Of a stretch of DNA of 64,000 bases, positions 36,751-45,785 are shown one piece after another (the stretch's first letter is position 1; the number at the start of each line of letters is the position of its first letter). The notes under the pieces are model-generated. The model was given only the letters and a program-made list of their open reading frames with translations. It did not search any database and had not been told where the DNA came from. This DNA is from JALEFZ01 sp039817415 (GTDB taxonomy: Bacteria; Bacteroidota; Bacteroidia; J057). The position numbers were made by a program, and so were the translations under genes. The stretch is from NCBI GenBank assembly GCA_039817415.1, contig JBCBVV010000002.1, positions 124,001 to 188,000 of the forward strand, in the 5' to 3' direction.

Positions 36751-37194
36751 ATGGTCAATATCCAACTTGTACCGATTCCTATAACCCTAGCAGAAGCCCA
36801 AAGCGAAGAATGGGCTTCTTTTCCTCAAGATGTATTAAAAGGCTCTATTCACCTATTTGAAAAGGTGGGTTATCTACCTCCTTTTGTTGGATATGGAGTT
36901 AGCTTGGATGGGCAATGGGTAGGAACAGGTGCATTTAAAGGACCGCCTCAAAACAACAAAGTGGAAATCGCTTATTATACCTTCCCCGAGTTTGAGGGAA
37001 AGGGGATGGGTTCAGCCATTTGTAAACACTTAGTTTCTTTGGCAAAAAAAGCTCAGCCTGAATTAGACATCATGGCACAAACTCTACCAAAGGAATCTGC
37101 ATCTAGCTCGATTCTTAAAAAGAATGGTTTCAAGAAGATAGGGGAGTTCATACATCCTGAGGATGGGAAAGTCTGGGAATGGAAATGGGGTTAA
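36751..37194 (+). CDS. GNAT-family N-acetyltransferase
   Basis: A 147-residue GNAT protein from ATG 36751 (MVNIQLVPIPITLAEAQSEE). The upstream extension of the frame overlaps the terminator and is probably untranslated. It has the acetyl-CoA pyrophosphate-binding motif EFEGKGMGSAICKHLVSLA, an upstream IAYYTFPE strand, and the late ILKKNGFKKIGEF motif. The acceptor substrate is unknown. The stop overlaps by 4 nt with that of the convergent regulator. Confidence 0.85.
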   Translation: MVNIQLVPIPITLAEAQSEEWASFPQDVLKGSIHLFEKVGYLPPFVGYGVSLDGQWVGTGAFKGPPQNNKVEIAYYTFPEFEGKGMGSAICKHLVSLAKKAQPELDIMAQTLPKESASSSILKKNGFKKIGEFIHPEDGKVWEWKWG

Positions 37195-37853
37195 GGTTCG
37201 ACAACCAAAATCTGCTTGGAGACCTTCTCGGAGATATGGACTTTTCGACCTGTCTCTAATTTAAGGGTGAGGGACTCGTCATAACTGATACGTTCCTTTA
37301 CCTCGAGGTGTATGCCAATGTTCAGCCCACTAGCATCCAAATACTGAAGGAAATCCGAGGAATCATCTGTAACGCGAACAATCCGAAAATGTGTGTCTAG
37401 GGGTACCTCTGCCAGAAGTTCATGCTTTTTGGTTACTATCTTTCCATCCTTATCTGGAATGGGATCACCATGTGGATCTACCGCAGGATAGCCCAAAAAC
37501 TTATCCAAGCGTTCGAGTAGGAGAGGAGATTGGATATGTTCCAACTGTTCTGCCAATTCATGGACTTCATCCCATTTGAAACCCAATTTGTCTACCATGA
37601 ACACCTCCCATAATCGATGGCGACGAATAATTGTCAAGGCGGCCAATCTGCCTTGTTCGGTCATGGTAATGCCATAGTAAGGCTTATGTATGATCAGCGC
37701 CTTTTTGGCAAGGCGTTTCATCATATCAGTCACCGAGGAATCCTTGGTGTCCATTTCTTGAGCAATGGCACGGGTCGCTACATTCTCCTTTCCTTGAGAA
37801 AGTTTATATATAGCCTTCAAGTAGTTCTCTTCTCCTCGATGAAGTTCAAGCAT
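37191..37853 (-). CDS. DtxR/MntR-family metal-dependent repressor
   Basis: A 220-residue regulator from ATG 37853 (MLELHRGEENYLKAIYKLSQ). It has an N-terminal winged helix-turn-helix (ENVATRAIAQEMDTKDSSVT). The metal-binding dimerisation domain includes RRHRLWEVFMVDKL and EVHELAEQLEHI, and the C-terminus is an SH3/FeoA-like domain. In DtxR/MntR proteins, Mn or Fe binding enables DNA binding. The gene diverges from a metal-binding lipoprotein gene with a manganese-type ligand set, so a manganese-responsive repressor is the likeliest reading. An in-frame extension to 37916 is unlikely. Confidence 0.85.
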   Translation of the reverse strand: MLELHRGEENYLKAIYKLSQGKENVATRAIAQEMDTKDSSVTDMMKRLAKKALIIHKPYYGITMTEQGRLAALTIIRRHRLWEVFMVDKLGFKWDEVHELAEQLEHIQSPLLLERLDKFLGYPAVDPHGDPIPDKDGKIVTKKHELLAEVPLDTHFRIVRVTDDSSDFLQYLDASGLNIGIHLEVKERISYDESLTLKLETGRKVHISEKVSKQILVVEP

Positions 37854-37882
37854 ATAATTAAAGGTAATCAGGAATGAGCAAA

Positions 37883-37912
37883 GGATGAAATTCCCCTCCT
37901 TAGATTTCATCC
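37883..37912. promoter_or_regulatory. candidate operator in the metal-regulation intergenic region
   Basis: GGATGAAAT and ATTTCATCC form 9-bp perfect inverted arms around a 12-nt spacer, between the DtxR-type gene and its divergent target. The placement fits an MntR/DtxR operator. Binding is inferred, not shown. Confidence 0.5.
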
Positions 37913-37951
37913 ACATACTTTATCCTATATAAATGGCCTACCTGCCATTCT

Positions 37952-37981
37952 TTTGCCCTCTCATTTATTCTGGTATTTTTG
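37952..37981 (+). promoter_or_regulatory. candidate promoter for the metal-binding lipoprotein gene
   Basis: TTTG at 37952-37955 and TATTTTTG at 37974-37981 (exact TAnnTTTG) with an 18-nt spacer. The start codon is 30 nt downstream. This is one of the best consensus matches in the window. Confidence 0.55.
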
Positions 37982-38011
37982 CCCCATCTTGCCAAGTCAA
38001 AAAAACAAAGC

Positions 38012-38938
38012 ATGAAGGTACTCAATCGATATATTTCTCTCCTTTTTTGCCTGCTGTTGCTAGCAAGTTGTGCAAATGAGGAGAAGCAGTCAGATCCCAA
38101 TGCGAAACCCATGATTGTAACCACAACTGGGATGATCGGGGATGCCGTGGAGGCCATAGTAGGGGATGATTTTGACGTCATCAGTCTCATGGGGCCCGGA
38201 GTGGATCCACATTTATATAAAGCCAAAAGGGGCGATCTGATTTCTTTACGTAATGCATCTTCAATCATATACAATGGACTTCACCTGGAAGGAAAAATGG
38301 GAGAAATCCTCGAAAAGCTAGGGAAAGAAAAGCATGTAGTGGCCTTAGGTGAAGGAATCAATGAAGACAAACTCATCTTTCACGGAGAATCTCAAGACAG
38401 TAAGGATCCACACATTTGGTTTGACGTTGCGCTATGGATGCAAGCTGTGGACTATGCAGGAAAAGCATTGATGAAGGAATATCCTGATTTGAAGGAAAAG
38501 TTTGCCGAGCGGATGGAGAGCTATATGCAGGATCTGAGTGTCTTAGATTCCTTCGCTCGATCGGAATTAGCTACCATTCCTGTTGAACAACGTGTCTTGA
38601 TAACAGCTCATGATGCTTTCTCCTATTTTGGAAGGGCGTATCAGGTGGAGGTAAGAGGCTTACAAGGAATTTCCACGGTGGCAGAATTTGGCTTAAAGGA
38701 TGTTAAGGAATTGGTGGATTTTATTGTTGACAGGAAAATAAAAGCTGTTTTCGTAGAATCATCCATTCCAGCCAAATCCCTAGAAGCTGTAGTAGATGGT
38801 TGTCTCCAAAAGGGCCATGAGATCTCCATTGGAGGTACGTTGTATAGTGATGCGATGGGAGAAAAAGGTACAGATGCGGGTTCCTATCCGGGTATGGTAC
38901 GTTCTAATGTCAATACCATTGTAGGGGCCTTACGTTAG
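38012..38938 (+). CDS. metal ABC transporter substrate-binding lipoprotein (Mn/Zn type)
   Basis: A 308-residue lipoprotein from ATG 38012 (lipobox LLLASC). The cluster-9 (MntA/TroA/ZnuA) pattern has GPGVDPHLYKAKRGD and SKDPHIWFDVALW, giving two His ligands. ITAHDAFSYFGRAY, VFVESSIPAKS (Glu) and the C-terminal AGSYPGMVRSN region (Asp) are also present. There is no His-rich loop, so it looks more like a manganese than a zinc binder. No permease or ATPase gene is next to it, so its transporter partners must be elsewhere. It is divergent from the DtxR/MntR-type regulator. Confidence 0.85.
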   Translation: MKVLNRYISLLFCLLLLASCANEEKQSDPNAKPMIVTTTGMIGDAVEAIVGDDFDVISLMGPGVDPHLYKAKRGDLISLRNASSIIYNGLHLEGKMGEILEKLGKEKHVVALGEGINEDKLIFHGESQDSKDPHIWFDVALWMQAVDYAGKALMKEYPDLKEKFAERMESYMQDLSVLDSFARSELATIPVEQRVLITAHDAFSYFGRAYQVEVRGLQGISTVAEFGLKDVKELVDFIVDRKIKAVFVESSIPAKSLEAVVDGCLQKGHEISIGGTLYSDAMGEKGTDAGSYPGMVRSNVNTIVGALR

Positions 38939-39054
38939 AAATCCATCACGATCTCTTTAATTTCGTTGAGAGCCTGAGTGGAAAATGCTTAGCTTTGCAA
39001 GCCCAAACAAGACATGAAGGAAGGATTGGCTCTTAGGAGCCCATATGAATTACC

Positions 39055-39062
39055 TACTTTTG
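39055..39062 (+). promoter_or_regulatory. candidate -7 element for the DUF4271-hemCD operon
   Basis: TACTTTTG fits TAnnTTTG and lies 23 nt before the start codon. No TTTG at the usual -33 spacing was found, so confidence is low. Confidence 0.3.
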
Positions 39063-39085
39063 TGTCTTGTTGTGTTGGCTGATTT

Positions 39086-40645
39086 ATGAAAAACTTCCGT
39101 TTGATTCGACCTATCCTGCTCTTGCTGGGACTGTTAAGTCTTCAGTTGGTTTGCTATGGATATCGTTCTGTCAATTGGGGGGAATGGGATCCTGAATGTT
39201 TGTATCTCGATTTAAGCCAAAATTGGGTTTCTGATGAGGGTACATTTTATTCTGTGCCATTTTCACTCGAAGAGACCGGAAGACCTCTATCCATCAGCAG
39301 GACTTTTTACATGGATTCTACTATTCAGGAAGATCTGATATTGTGGATAGGGAGGTATGCCTGGGAAATTGAGATCATCTTGAATGACAGGTACCTTACC
39401 GTTGAACAAGAACCTTTTAGTAATTGGTTTCTTCGTTTAGAAAGAGAATGGTTAAAGCAGGGAACCAACCAATTGAACATTCGCCTGAATACTGGACTTG
39501 ACAAACCCTACAGTCCACTCCCAACACTCGGGATCTGGGAAGCCATTGGATTAATGGAGGAAGATAGAATTGGAGAATTCCTTCCTTCAATATTACAAGA
39601 AAGTCCAGGGGCAGATACAGTAGCCTTGGTGGCTCCATACTATGGAGGAAAAACCTATGATTTTTCAGAGGTTCAAGCAGCGAAGTTGCTAAATTCTCTT
39701 CTCAAACATAGAATTGAGGATGTTTATTTTTGGTTTGAGCCAGACCGGAAATTGCTGGATCTTTGTCAGAGAATGGGGATTCGTAGGGTTCGTCAGCTAA
39801 AGGATGAACAAATTGTTTGTGCGATCAACGCCTATCCATTTGCTCCTGGATCGCATGGTAAGACATATAGATTTTGGAGGGATCTCGAAGGAAATAGAAC
39901 TTTTTATTTCGGAGAATTTGAGACTTGGGGGAAACTCCGCTCAAGAGAGATTCCCAAAGAAGATAGTAACTGGCTTATCCTTTTTGTGATGCTGCCATTT
40001 GTCTCATTGGCATTGGTGAAGCTGAGTAGTCCTGCCTATTTCAGTTCTTTTGCAAGAATCTGGCTGGGCAGTGGGGTGAGATCGGAATCTACAACCGAAA
40101 ACCTCTATTCCAGCATAGCACTGGTGTTTATTCTCAATTTATTGAAATTGTTGAATCAAATGACATGGCTGGGGATGGGGCTTTATTTCATTCAGCATCA
40201 CAATATGTGGCATTCCTTTTCTGATATTTTTTCTGAAGGAAGCTTATTTGCCCGATTTTTTGATGGTCAAGATAGCCTGATAAGTCTCATGACTAAAATA
40301 TTTGCGCTGCTGTTGATTTGGCAAGGCGTGAAGTTTCTGTTTTGGTCATTTATAGGAAAAATTTTTACCATCAACCAAATGCCTTCTAAGGCATTTTCAT
40401 TGGAAGTATTGTCCACCATGCCTATGATTTTGGTGATGGGTGTGCTGTGGATCATTGGTTTATATGGAATCAGTTCAAAGGCCGATTATTTGGTAGGTTT
40501 AATGGTTATGCTTTCTGGAATTTATGTGTTACGCAAGCTTTTTGTGCTATACAATGAGCTTGGGAGCATGTTCAACTTTTCCTCTGGCATGAAAATTTTA
40601 TATATTTGCACCTTCAATGTGCTACCCTACCTTATTTGGCTCTAG
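39086..40645 (+). CDS. DUF4271 membrane protein with N-terminal sandwich domain
   Basis: A 519-residue protein. It has an N-terminal signal sequence (RPILLLLGLLSLQLVCYGY) and a beta-sandwich resembling galactose-binding folds (WIGRYAWEIEIILNDRYLTV and WLKQGTNQLNIRLNTGL). The C-terminal ~190 residues are a multi-span membrane region typical of DUF4271, with SIALVFILNLLKLLNQ and VLSTMPMILVMGVLWIIGLY. DUF4271 genes commonly lie beside hemD in Bacteroidota, as here (hemC starts 28 nt downstream). The function is unknown; the extended N-terminal half is larger than the usual family member. Confidence 0.75.
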   Translation: MKNFRLIRPILLLLGLLSLQLVCYGYRSVNWGEWDPECLYLDLSQNWVSDEGTFYSVPFSLEETGRPLSISRTFYMDSTIQEDLILWIGRYAWEIEIILNDRYLTVEQEPFSNWFLRLEREWLKQGTNQLNIRLNTGLDKPYSPLPTLGIWEAIGLMEEDRIGEFLPSILQESPGADTVALVAPYYGGKTYDFSEVQAAKLLNSLLKHRIEDVYFWFEPDRKLLDLCQRMGIRRVRQLKDEQIVCAINAYPFAPGSHGKTYRFWRDLEGNRTFYFGEFETWGKLRSREIPKEDSNWLILFVMLPFVSLALVKLSSPAYFSSFARIWLGSGVRSESTTENLYSSIALVFILNLLKLLNQMTWLGMGLYFIQHHNMWHSFSDIFSEGSLFARFFDGQDSLISLMTKIFALLLIWQGVKFLFWSFIGKIFTINQMPSKAFSLEVLSTMPMILVMGVLWIIGLYGISSKADYLVGLMVMLSGIYVLRKLFVLYNELGSMFNFSSGMKILYICTFNVLPYLIWL

Positions 40646-40673
40646 CGATTGTTTTCTTTTGTAAGAAAGGCAC

Positions 40674-41558
40674 ATGATAATTGGTACGAGAGGAAGTAAG
40701 TTAGCCTTGTGGCAAGCCCACTGGGTTCAACAAAAGTTAAGATATGCAGGCATTGAGAGCCAGCTGAAAATCATTTCTACAGAGGGTGATCAACGTACCG
40801 ACGTTCCTTTACATACCCTTTCCACGACGGGGCTATTTACCAAAGCATTGGATCAAGCCCTATTAAGGAAAGAAATTGATCTGGCAGTACATTCTGCGAA
40901 AGATATGGCATCCTCCCTCATCGAAGGAATTTACCTACTCGCCTTTATGGAGCGTGAGGATCCAAGAGACGTCTTATTAGCAGATTCAGACGTTGTTCAA
41001 TTTGACAACCTATCCCGTCCCCTAACTGTAGGGACCTCTTCTATTCGCCGTCAATATATGATTCGTCACTTTTTCCCTCACATTCAGTTGAAGGAACTTA
41101 GGGGCAATGTAGATAGTCGACTGGCAAAAATGGAAAAGGGAGAATATGATGGCATCATGCTCGCGTTGGCGGGTGTGAAAAGAATGGGCTTTACTTCTAA
41201 GGTCGTTCAAAAACTCCATGTAGATAGTTTTACCCCAGCCGTAGGGCAGGGAGCTGTTGCAGTAGTTTGCCACGAAGAACTTGAAAAAAAGGACATTCTC
41301 CAGGAAATCCTGAATCATCAGGCTACTGCCATTGCGGTTCAGGCCGAACGAGCCTTTTTGCGAACACTAGGTGGGGGTTGTTCTCAACCTGTGTTTGGAC
41401 ATGCTACTGTATTCCAGGACAAAGTTCGTCTGACATGCGGAAAACTTCTTCACGAAGGAAAGGAGTTGGTTCGTGAAACTGCAGAAGACCATGTGGACCA
41501 GGTCATTGCGCTTGGTGAAAGATTGGCACAAAATGTTTTAACCACTATTAATAATTAA
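40674..41558 (+). CDS. hemC: hydroxymethylbilane synthase (porphobilinogen deaminase)
   Basis: A 294-residue enzyme that polymerises four porphobilinogen units to hydroxymethylbilane in heme biosynthesis. It starts MIIGTRGSKLALWQAHWVQQ and has DLAVHSAKDMASSL, GTSSIRRQYMIRHFFP, LRGNVDSRLAKMEKGEYDG, and the dipyrromethane-cofactor Cys236 in LGGGCSQPVFGH. The length is typical. It is followed 13 nt later by hemD, so the two act in consecutive steps from one transcript. Confidence 0.95.
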   Translation: MIIGTRGSKLALWQAHWVQQKLRYAGIESQLKIISTEGDQRTDVPLHTLSTTGLFTKALDQALLRKEIDLAVHSAKDMASSLIEGIYLLAFMEREDPRDVLLADSDVVQFDNLSRPLTVGTSSIRRQYMIRHFFPHIQLKELRGNVDSRLAKMEKGEYDGIMLALAGVKRMGFTSKVVQKLHVDSFTPAVGQGAVAVVCHEELEKKDILQEILNHQATAIAVQAERAFLRTLGGGCSQPVFGHATVFQDKVRLTCGKLLHEGKELVRETAEDHVDQVIALGERLAQNVLTTINN

Positions 41559-41571
41559 GCAGGAAAGCTCC

Positions 41572-42345
41572 ATGAGTGTATTGAAACCCGTAAAAAGCAT
41601 CCTGATCTCTCAACCGCCCCCAAGTGATAAGAATTCACCCTACTTCCGTCTCGCCCAGAGGTGGGAAGTCAAGGTGGACTTTAGGAAATTTATACAGGTA
41701 GAGGGGGTCTCTTTAAATGAATTCAGGAAGCAGGGTATTGAGCCACTGGACTTCACAGGTATTATCTTTACCTCCAAAGTGGCTGTAGACCATTTTTTTG
41801 GCTTGCTCAATGAGATGAGGGTAGAAATGCCCCCAGAAACAAAATACTTCTGTGTAAGTGATTCTACCGCCAAATATCTGGCTAAGTTCATCACCATTAG
41901 AAAAAGAAAGCTGTTCGTTGGAGAAAGAACAGCCATGGATCTCTTTCCTTATCTAAAAAAGAACAAAGGAGAGAAATTCCTCTTCCCTTGTAGTGATGTT
42001 CACAGACGAGAACTTCCAGGTAAAATGGTAGAGGCAGGAATGGACCTGACCGAAAGTGTGATTTACCGTACGGTAGCAGCTGACTTGTCAGACTTGAAAA
42101 ATATTTTCTATGACATGATTTGCTTCTATTCTCCTTCTGGAATCAAATCCCTTTATGTCAATTTTCCAGACTTCGAACAGAACGACACAAGGATCGCTGT
42201 ATTTGGACCTACAACAAGGGCTGAGGCAGAGAAACACGACCTCAGAGTTGACGTGATGGCGCCTATGCCGAATATGCCTTCTATGACCATGGCCATCGAG
42301 GGATATTTGAAACAAATTGAGGCCCAGGAAGAAGAGAATGTGTAA
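41572..42345 (+). CDS. hemD: uroporphyrinogen-III synthase
   Basis: A 257-residue enzyme that closes and isomerises hydroxymethylbilane to uroporphyrinogen III. HemD proteins are poorly conserved, but the usual layout is present: KSILISQPPPSDKNSPYFRL at the start, FTGIIFTSKVAVDHFF, FLFPCSDVHRRELPGKMVEAG in the first hinge, SVIYRTV, MICFYSPSGIKSLYVNF and IAVFGPTTRAEAEKH. Its position immediately after hemC supports the call. Confidence 0.88.
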   Translation: MSVLKPVKSILISQPPPSDKNSPYFRLAQRWEVKVDFRKFIQVEGVSLNEFRKQGIEPLDFTGIIFTSKVAVDHFFGLLNEMRVEMPPETKYFCVSDSTAKYLAKFITIRKRKLFVGERTAMDLFPYLKKNKGEKFLFPCSDVHRRELPGKMVEAGMDLTESVIYRTVAADLSDLKNIFYDMICFYSPSGIKSLYVNFPDFEQNDTRIAVFGPTTRAEAEKHDLRVDVMAPMPNMPSMTMAIEGYLKQIEAQEEENV

Positions 42346-42484
42346 CCTTTTTATAAGCCCGTATTAAGCTTGTAAAGCGCACTTAAATACTGATTTAGGG
42401 CAATTTTTCAGCACTTGGGTTTTTTGGTTTATAGGAATAAAATAATCATCTTAGCTTGTATATCTAGCTTTTTATTACTGCGCT

Positions 42485-43483
42485 ATGAAAAAATTATTAC
42501 TTGCCTTGTTGCTGGTAGGGTTAAGCGGTGTTCCTGCTTTCGCACAGCAATATTTCCAAAATACCATGTTCAACTATACCCAGTTTGGGTATAACCCTGC
42601 TGCTGTGAATGCAAAGCGTGTTGGGGTAGTTGAAAGCCCAAGTCTGACCATGTTGGGAAGACTTCAGTGGTTAGGCTTTGATGGAGCTCCTCAGACTTCC
42701 TATTTAGCCTATGAAACTGACCTTCCATCGGAGGCAGGTTATGCAGGTGGATTGCTATTGGTTGACGCCTTAGGATCTATCTCTACTGTAACGCTTTCGG
42801 CATCCTATGCTTATGAGTTTGAGCTGGGAACTTCCAATTCCTTTTTGAGAATTGGTGCTTCGGGCGGGATGAAACAATGGAGACTCGATCCCACGGGATT
42901 TGTCGCCATAGATGACAATGATGTCATTATTCCTGACGGAGTAACAAGCGTGATTGTCCCAGCATTGTCTACAGGTATTTATCTGACGGGCAAGTATATC
43001 GGTAAAGGTGATGAGTTGAGATACTATGTAGGTCTATCTGCACAGAACCTCCTTGAGCCTTCCTATGACAATGCATTGGCTGCTACGAGGAATGGAACAG
43101 AGGATGTTAGGACATTTGTGTTGTCTGGTGGATACAATTTTATCATCAACGAGCGTTTAACTGTTATGCCTTCGGTTATGGTCATGAATGACTTTGCGCT
43201 TTCGGCACCACAGGTATCAACAAATGTGATGTTGAATTACAATCCGATCTCTGTAGGCTTGACTTATAGAGCAGTAGGCAACGAGTCTATCGGTGCTATG
43301 GCGGGCTTCTACATCAACGACAACATTTTTATGGGCTATTCTTACGACTATCCTACAACCAATCTGAACGCTTCCAACGACGTGAATTCGCATGAATTAG
43401 TGCTGATTTATCGCTTTGGACAGGCCAAATCAGGACCTAGCAGCAAGTTTGAGGATACCTTCAAGGATGCTGACAATAACTAA
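42485..43483 (+). CDS. porP: PorP/SprF family type IX secretion membrane protein
   Basis: A 332-residue outer-membrane protein with signal peptide MKKLLLALLLVGLSGVPAFA. The PorP/SprF signature lies at the mature N-terminus (QQYFQNTMFNYTQFGYNPAA), followed by barrel strands. PorP-type proteins associate with the T9SS/gliding apparatus, for example SprF with SprB secretion. It is the first gene before gldK-L-M-N, which matches the porP-porK-porL-porM-porN order known in T9SS organisms. A weak terminator-like hairpin follows at 43498-43527. Confidence 0.9.
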   Translation: MKKLLLALLLVGLSGVPAFAQQYFQNTMFNYTQFGYNPAAVNAKRVGVVESPSLTMLGRLQWLGFDGAPQTSYLAYETDLPSEAGYAGGLLLVDALGSISTVTLSASYAYEFELGTSNSFLRIGASGGMKQWRLDPTGFVAIDDNDVIIPDGVTSVIVPALSTGIYLTGKYIGKGDELRYYVGLSAQNLLEPSYDNALAATRNGTEDVRTFVLSGGYNFIINERLTVMPSVMVMNDFALSAPQVSTNVMLNYNPISVGLTYRAVGNESIGAMAGFYINDNIFMGYSYDYPTTNLNASNDVNSHELVLIYRFGQAKSGPSSKFEDTFKDADNN

Positions 43484-43497
43484 TTTATTGAAAAAGG

Positions 43498-43527
43498 GAT
43501 TTCTTTCTTCTTTAGTAAGAAAAAATC
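43498..43527 (+). terminator. terminator-like hairpin after porP
   Basis: GATTTCTTTCTT pairs with AAGAAAAAATC with a bulge around CTTTAGT. There is no T-tract. It may reduce read-through into gldK. Confidence 0.4.
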
Positions 43528-43731
43528 TTAGCTGAGCGGTAGGGTATTTGCTTTGATGTGTGTTAAAATTTACGAGTATTTACTTTTAACATATTCAATA
43601 TTCCTTTTAAACTTGCGTAATAAATTGCGGTTGGAATAATCTCACTTGGCAAAAGTCTCGAATGTTCTGCCCCTTTCACGAAAGTTTAAAAATTTTGACG
43701 TACACCCATACTTATTGAAATTCGCGCAGAT

Positions 43732-44814
43732 ATGAAAAAGGTATTTCTTTTGATCGCGGTCCTGGCATTTATTGCAACTGGATGTGGCCTTTTTGGAGGT
43801 GGAGGAACTGGTAACCATGGAGAGCTTACCGGTGTTATGGATCGCCCTCAGTGGGATCAATATCAACCACTAGGCATGGTTTACATTCCACCTGGTTCAT
43901 TCCACATGGGACAGAACGATCAGGATGTTCCCTACTCCCAGATTTCTCACAATCGTCAGATCACCATCAGTGGATTCTTCATGGATGAAACTGAGATCAC
44001 CAACAACGAATATCGTCAATTCCTATACGGACCTACAGACAATGAGTCTGAAAGAAGTTCATTCGGAGACGGAATGGCTCAGTCCATAGACGGTCCTTAC
44101 GCCGATGTTATCATCCCGGACACCAATGTATGGCTGCGCGACTTCGCTTACTCATACAATGATCCGTTAAATGAAAACTACTTCTGGCACCCTGCCTTCG
44201 ATGATTATCCAGTAGTAGGTGTTAACTGGTATGCAGCACAGAAATTCTGTGAGTGGCGTACAGAGCACCTGAATACGTATCGCGAAGAGCGTGAGCTGCC
44301 AGCCATGCCACGTTTCCGCCTCCCAACTGAGGCAGAATGGGAGTACGCTGCAAGGGGTGGTTACGAGCACAAACTTTATCCATGGGAAGGTCCTTACCTG
44401 AGAAACTCTAAGGGATGTTTCCTAGCGAATTTCAAACCTGGACGTGGAGACTATATCGCTGATAACTTCGAATACACTGCACCAGTAGATTCTTACTATC
44501 CAAATGATTACGGCTTGTTTAACATGCCTGGTAATGTAGCAGAATGGTGTGAGGATGACTTCGAAGAAGCAGGATATTCTTACGCTCACGATTTGAACCC
44601 AAGATTTATCAATAAGTACATTTCTGAAGATGACCGTCTCCCTGGCGGCGCGAAAATCCGCAAAGTTATCCGTGGTGGAAGCTGGAAAGATATCGGATAC
44701 TTCCTGTCTTGCGGTACTCGTTCTTATGAATATGCTGACACCGCTAAGTCCTTCATCGGATTCCGCGCAGTGGTTCCTGTAATCGGACGCTCAGGTGCAG
44801 CAGGTGGACGTTAA
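43732..44814 (+). CDS. gldK: gliding motility/T9SS lipoprotein GldK (PorK)
   Basis: A 360-residue lipoprotein (lipobox IATGC, Cys18). Its mature part has the formylglycine-generating-enzyme-like fold: GMVYIPPGSFHMGQNDQD, DETEITNNEYRQF, YPVVGVNWYAAQKFCEW, FRLPTEAEWEYAARGG, GLFNMPGNVAEWCEDDF, KVIRGGSWKD and SFIGFRAVVPV. In T9SS, GldK and GldN form a ring under the outer membrane. The fold does not imply sulfatase-modifying activity here. The gldL-M-N order confirms the identity. Confidence 0.93.
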   Translation: MKKVFLLIAVLAFIATGCGLFGGGGTGNHGELTGVMDRPQWDQYQPLGMVYIPPGSFHMGQNDQDVPYSQISHNRQITISGFFMDETEITNNEYRQFLYGPTDNESERSSFGDGMAQSIDGPYADVIIPDTNVWLRDFAYSYNDPLNENYFWHPAFDDYPVVGVNWYAAQKFCEWRTEHLNTYREERELPAMPRFRLPTEAEWEYAARGGYEHKLYPWEGPYLRNSKGCFLANFKPGRGDYIADNFEYTAPVDSYYPNDYGLFNMPGNVAEWCEDDFEEAGYSYAHDLNPRFINKYISEDDRLPGGAKIRKVIRGGSWKDIGYFLSCGTRSYEYADTAKSFIGFRAVVPVIGRSGAAGGR

Positions 44815-44861
44815 GATTAGACACACATTGGTTATCCCAATAGCATAAATTATTTTTTATT

Positions 44862-44886
44862 GTGTTGCCCCATCAGGGGGCAACAC
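44862..44886 (+). promoter_or_regulatory. GC-rich hairpin between gldK and gldL
   Basis: GTGTTGCCCC pairs perfectly with GGGGCAACAC around ATCAG, 47 nt after the gldK stop. It lacks a following T-tract, so it may protect the gldK transcript or attenuate gldLMN. The whole gldK-gldL gap is 138 bp. Confidence 0.65.
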
Positions 44887-44952
44887 CACACTCACTACAC
44901 ATTTTTTTATTGTCCATTCAATTGGCAAAACATTAATTAAGGAAAGTTTAAG

Positions 44953-45729
44953 ATGGCAAAGAAAAAAGGTTTCCTGAAGTCCCGCGCTGGTAAAGTTACC
45001 ATGAACTTTATCTACGGTGCAGCAGCTGCTGTAGTAATCGTAGGGGCCCTATTTAAAATCCTTCACTGGGAAGGTGCTAACGAGATGTTGATCATCGGAA
45101 TGTTGACTGAGGCGTTTGTATTCCTGATCTCTGCGTTTGACCCACCAGCTGATGATTACGAGTGGGAAAGAGTATATCCTGCATTGGCCGACGAAACACT
45201 GGCTGTTGCAGCTCCTGATACTTCTTGGACCAACGACCTAAACCGTATCGACGGAAGCGTATTTGGTGAACTATCCACGACACTTACTGGACTAAACTCT
45301 GAAGTAAGCAAGTTGGGTACTGTTGCTGATGCTGCCGGTGCTACAAATGAGTACGCAGAGAAAATCAAATCTGCTACGAACAAAATTGACAACCTAAACC
45401 AAAGCTATGGTGTAGCTGTAGAGTCTATGAGCTCTTTCGCTAACGCTGCAGGAGATGCGAAAGCTTACCATGAGCAGGTTACTTCAATGACAAACAACCT
45501 GAAGTCTCTTAACTCTATTTATGAGCTTGAGCTACAGGATGCTAAAACTCACCTGAAGTCTCTGAACCAGTTCTACGGAGCCATGACTGAAGCTATGTCT
45601 AGCATGGCTGAAGCTTCCAAGGACGCTCAGCAGTACAAGGAGGGAATGGCTACACTGAACGCAAACCTGACCAAGCTAAATCAGGTTTACGGTAATATCT
45701 TGTCTGCCATGTCTGGTGGAACTCGCTAG
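44953..45729 (+). CDS. gldL: gliding motility/T9SS motor protein GldL (PorL)
   Basis: A 258-residue inner-membrane protein with two N-terminal TM segments (NFIYGAAAAVVIVGALFKIL and MLIIGMLTEAFVFLISAF) and a long cytoplasmic tail rich in helical repeats (NKIDNLNQSYGVAVESM, LKSLNSIYELEL, LTKLNQVYGNIL). GldL forms the pentameric proton-driven motor with GldM. The conserved TM2 Glu reported for the Flavobacterium motor corresponds to the Glu of LTEAF (residue 53). The charged HWEGANE between the segments is typical. Confidence 0.94.
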   Translation: MAKKKGFLKSRAGKVTMNFIYGAAAAVVIVGALFKILHWEGANEMLIIGMLTEAFVFLISAFDPPADDYEWERVYPALADETLAVAAPDTSWTNDLNRIDGSVFGELSTTLTGLNSEVSKLGTVADAAGATNEYAEKIKSATNKIDNLNQSYGVAVESMSSFANAAGDAKAYHEQVTSMTNNLKSLNSIYELELQDAKTHLKSLNQFYGAMTEAMSSMAEASKDAQQYKEGMATLNANLTKLNQVYGNILSAMSGGTR

Positions 45730-45785
45730 TGTTTGCACTAGGATTAATCCTTTATTTTTTCACCTAAACAGAAAAAAGTGTAAAC

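Noticed and set aside
43732..44814. Formylglycine-generating sulfatase modifier
   Set aside because: The fold is shared, but the lipoprotein signal and the adjacent gldL-M-N make GldK the correct assignment.
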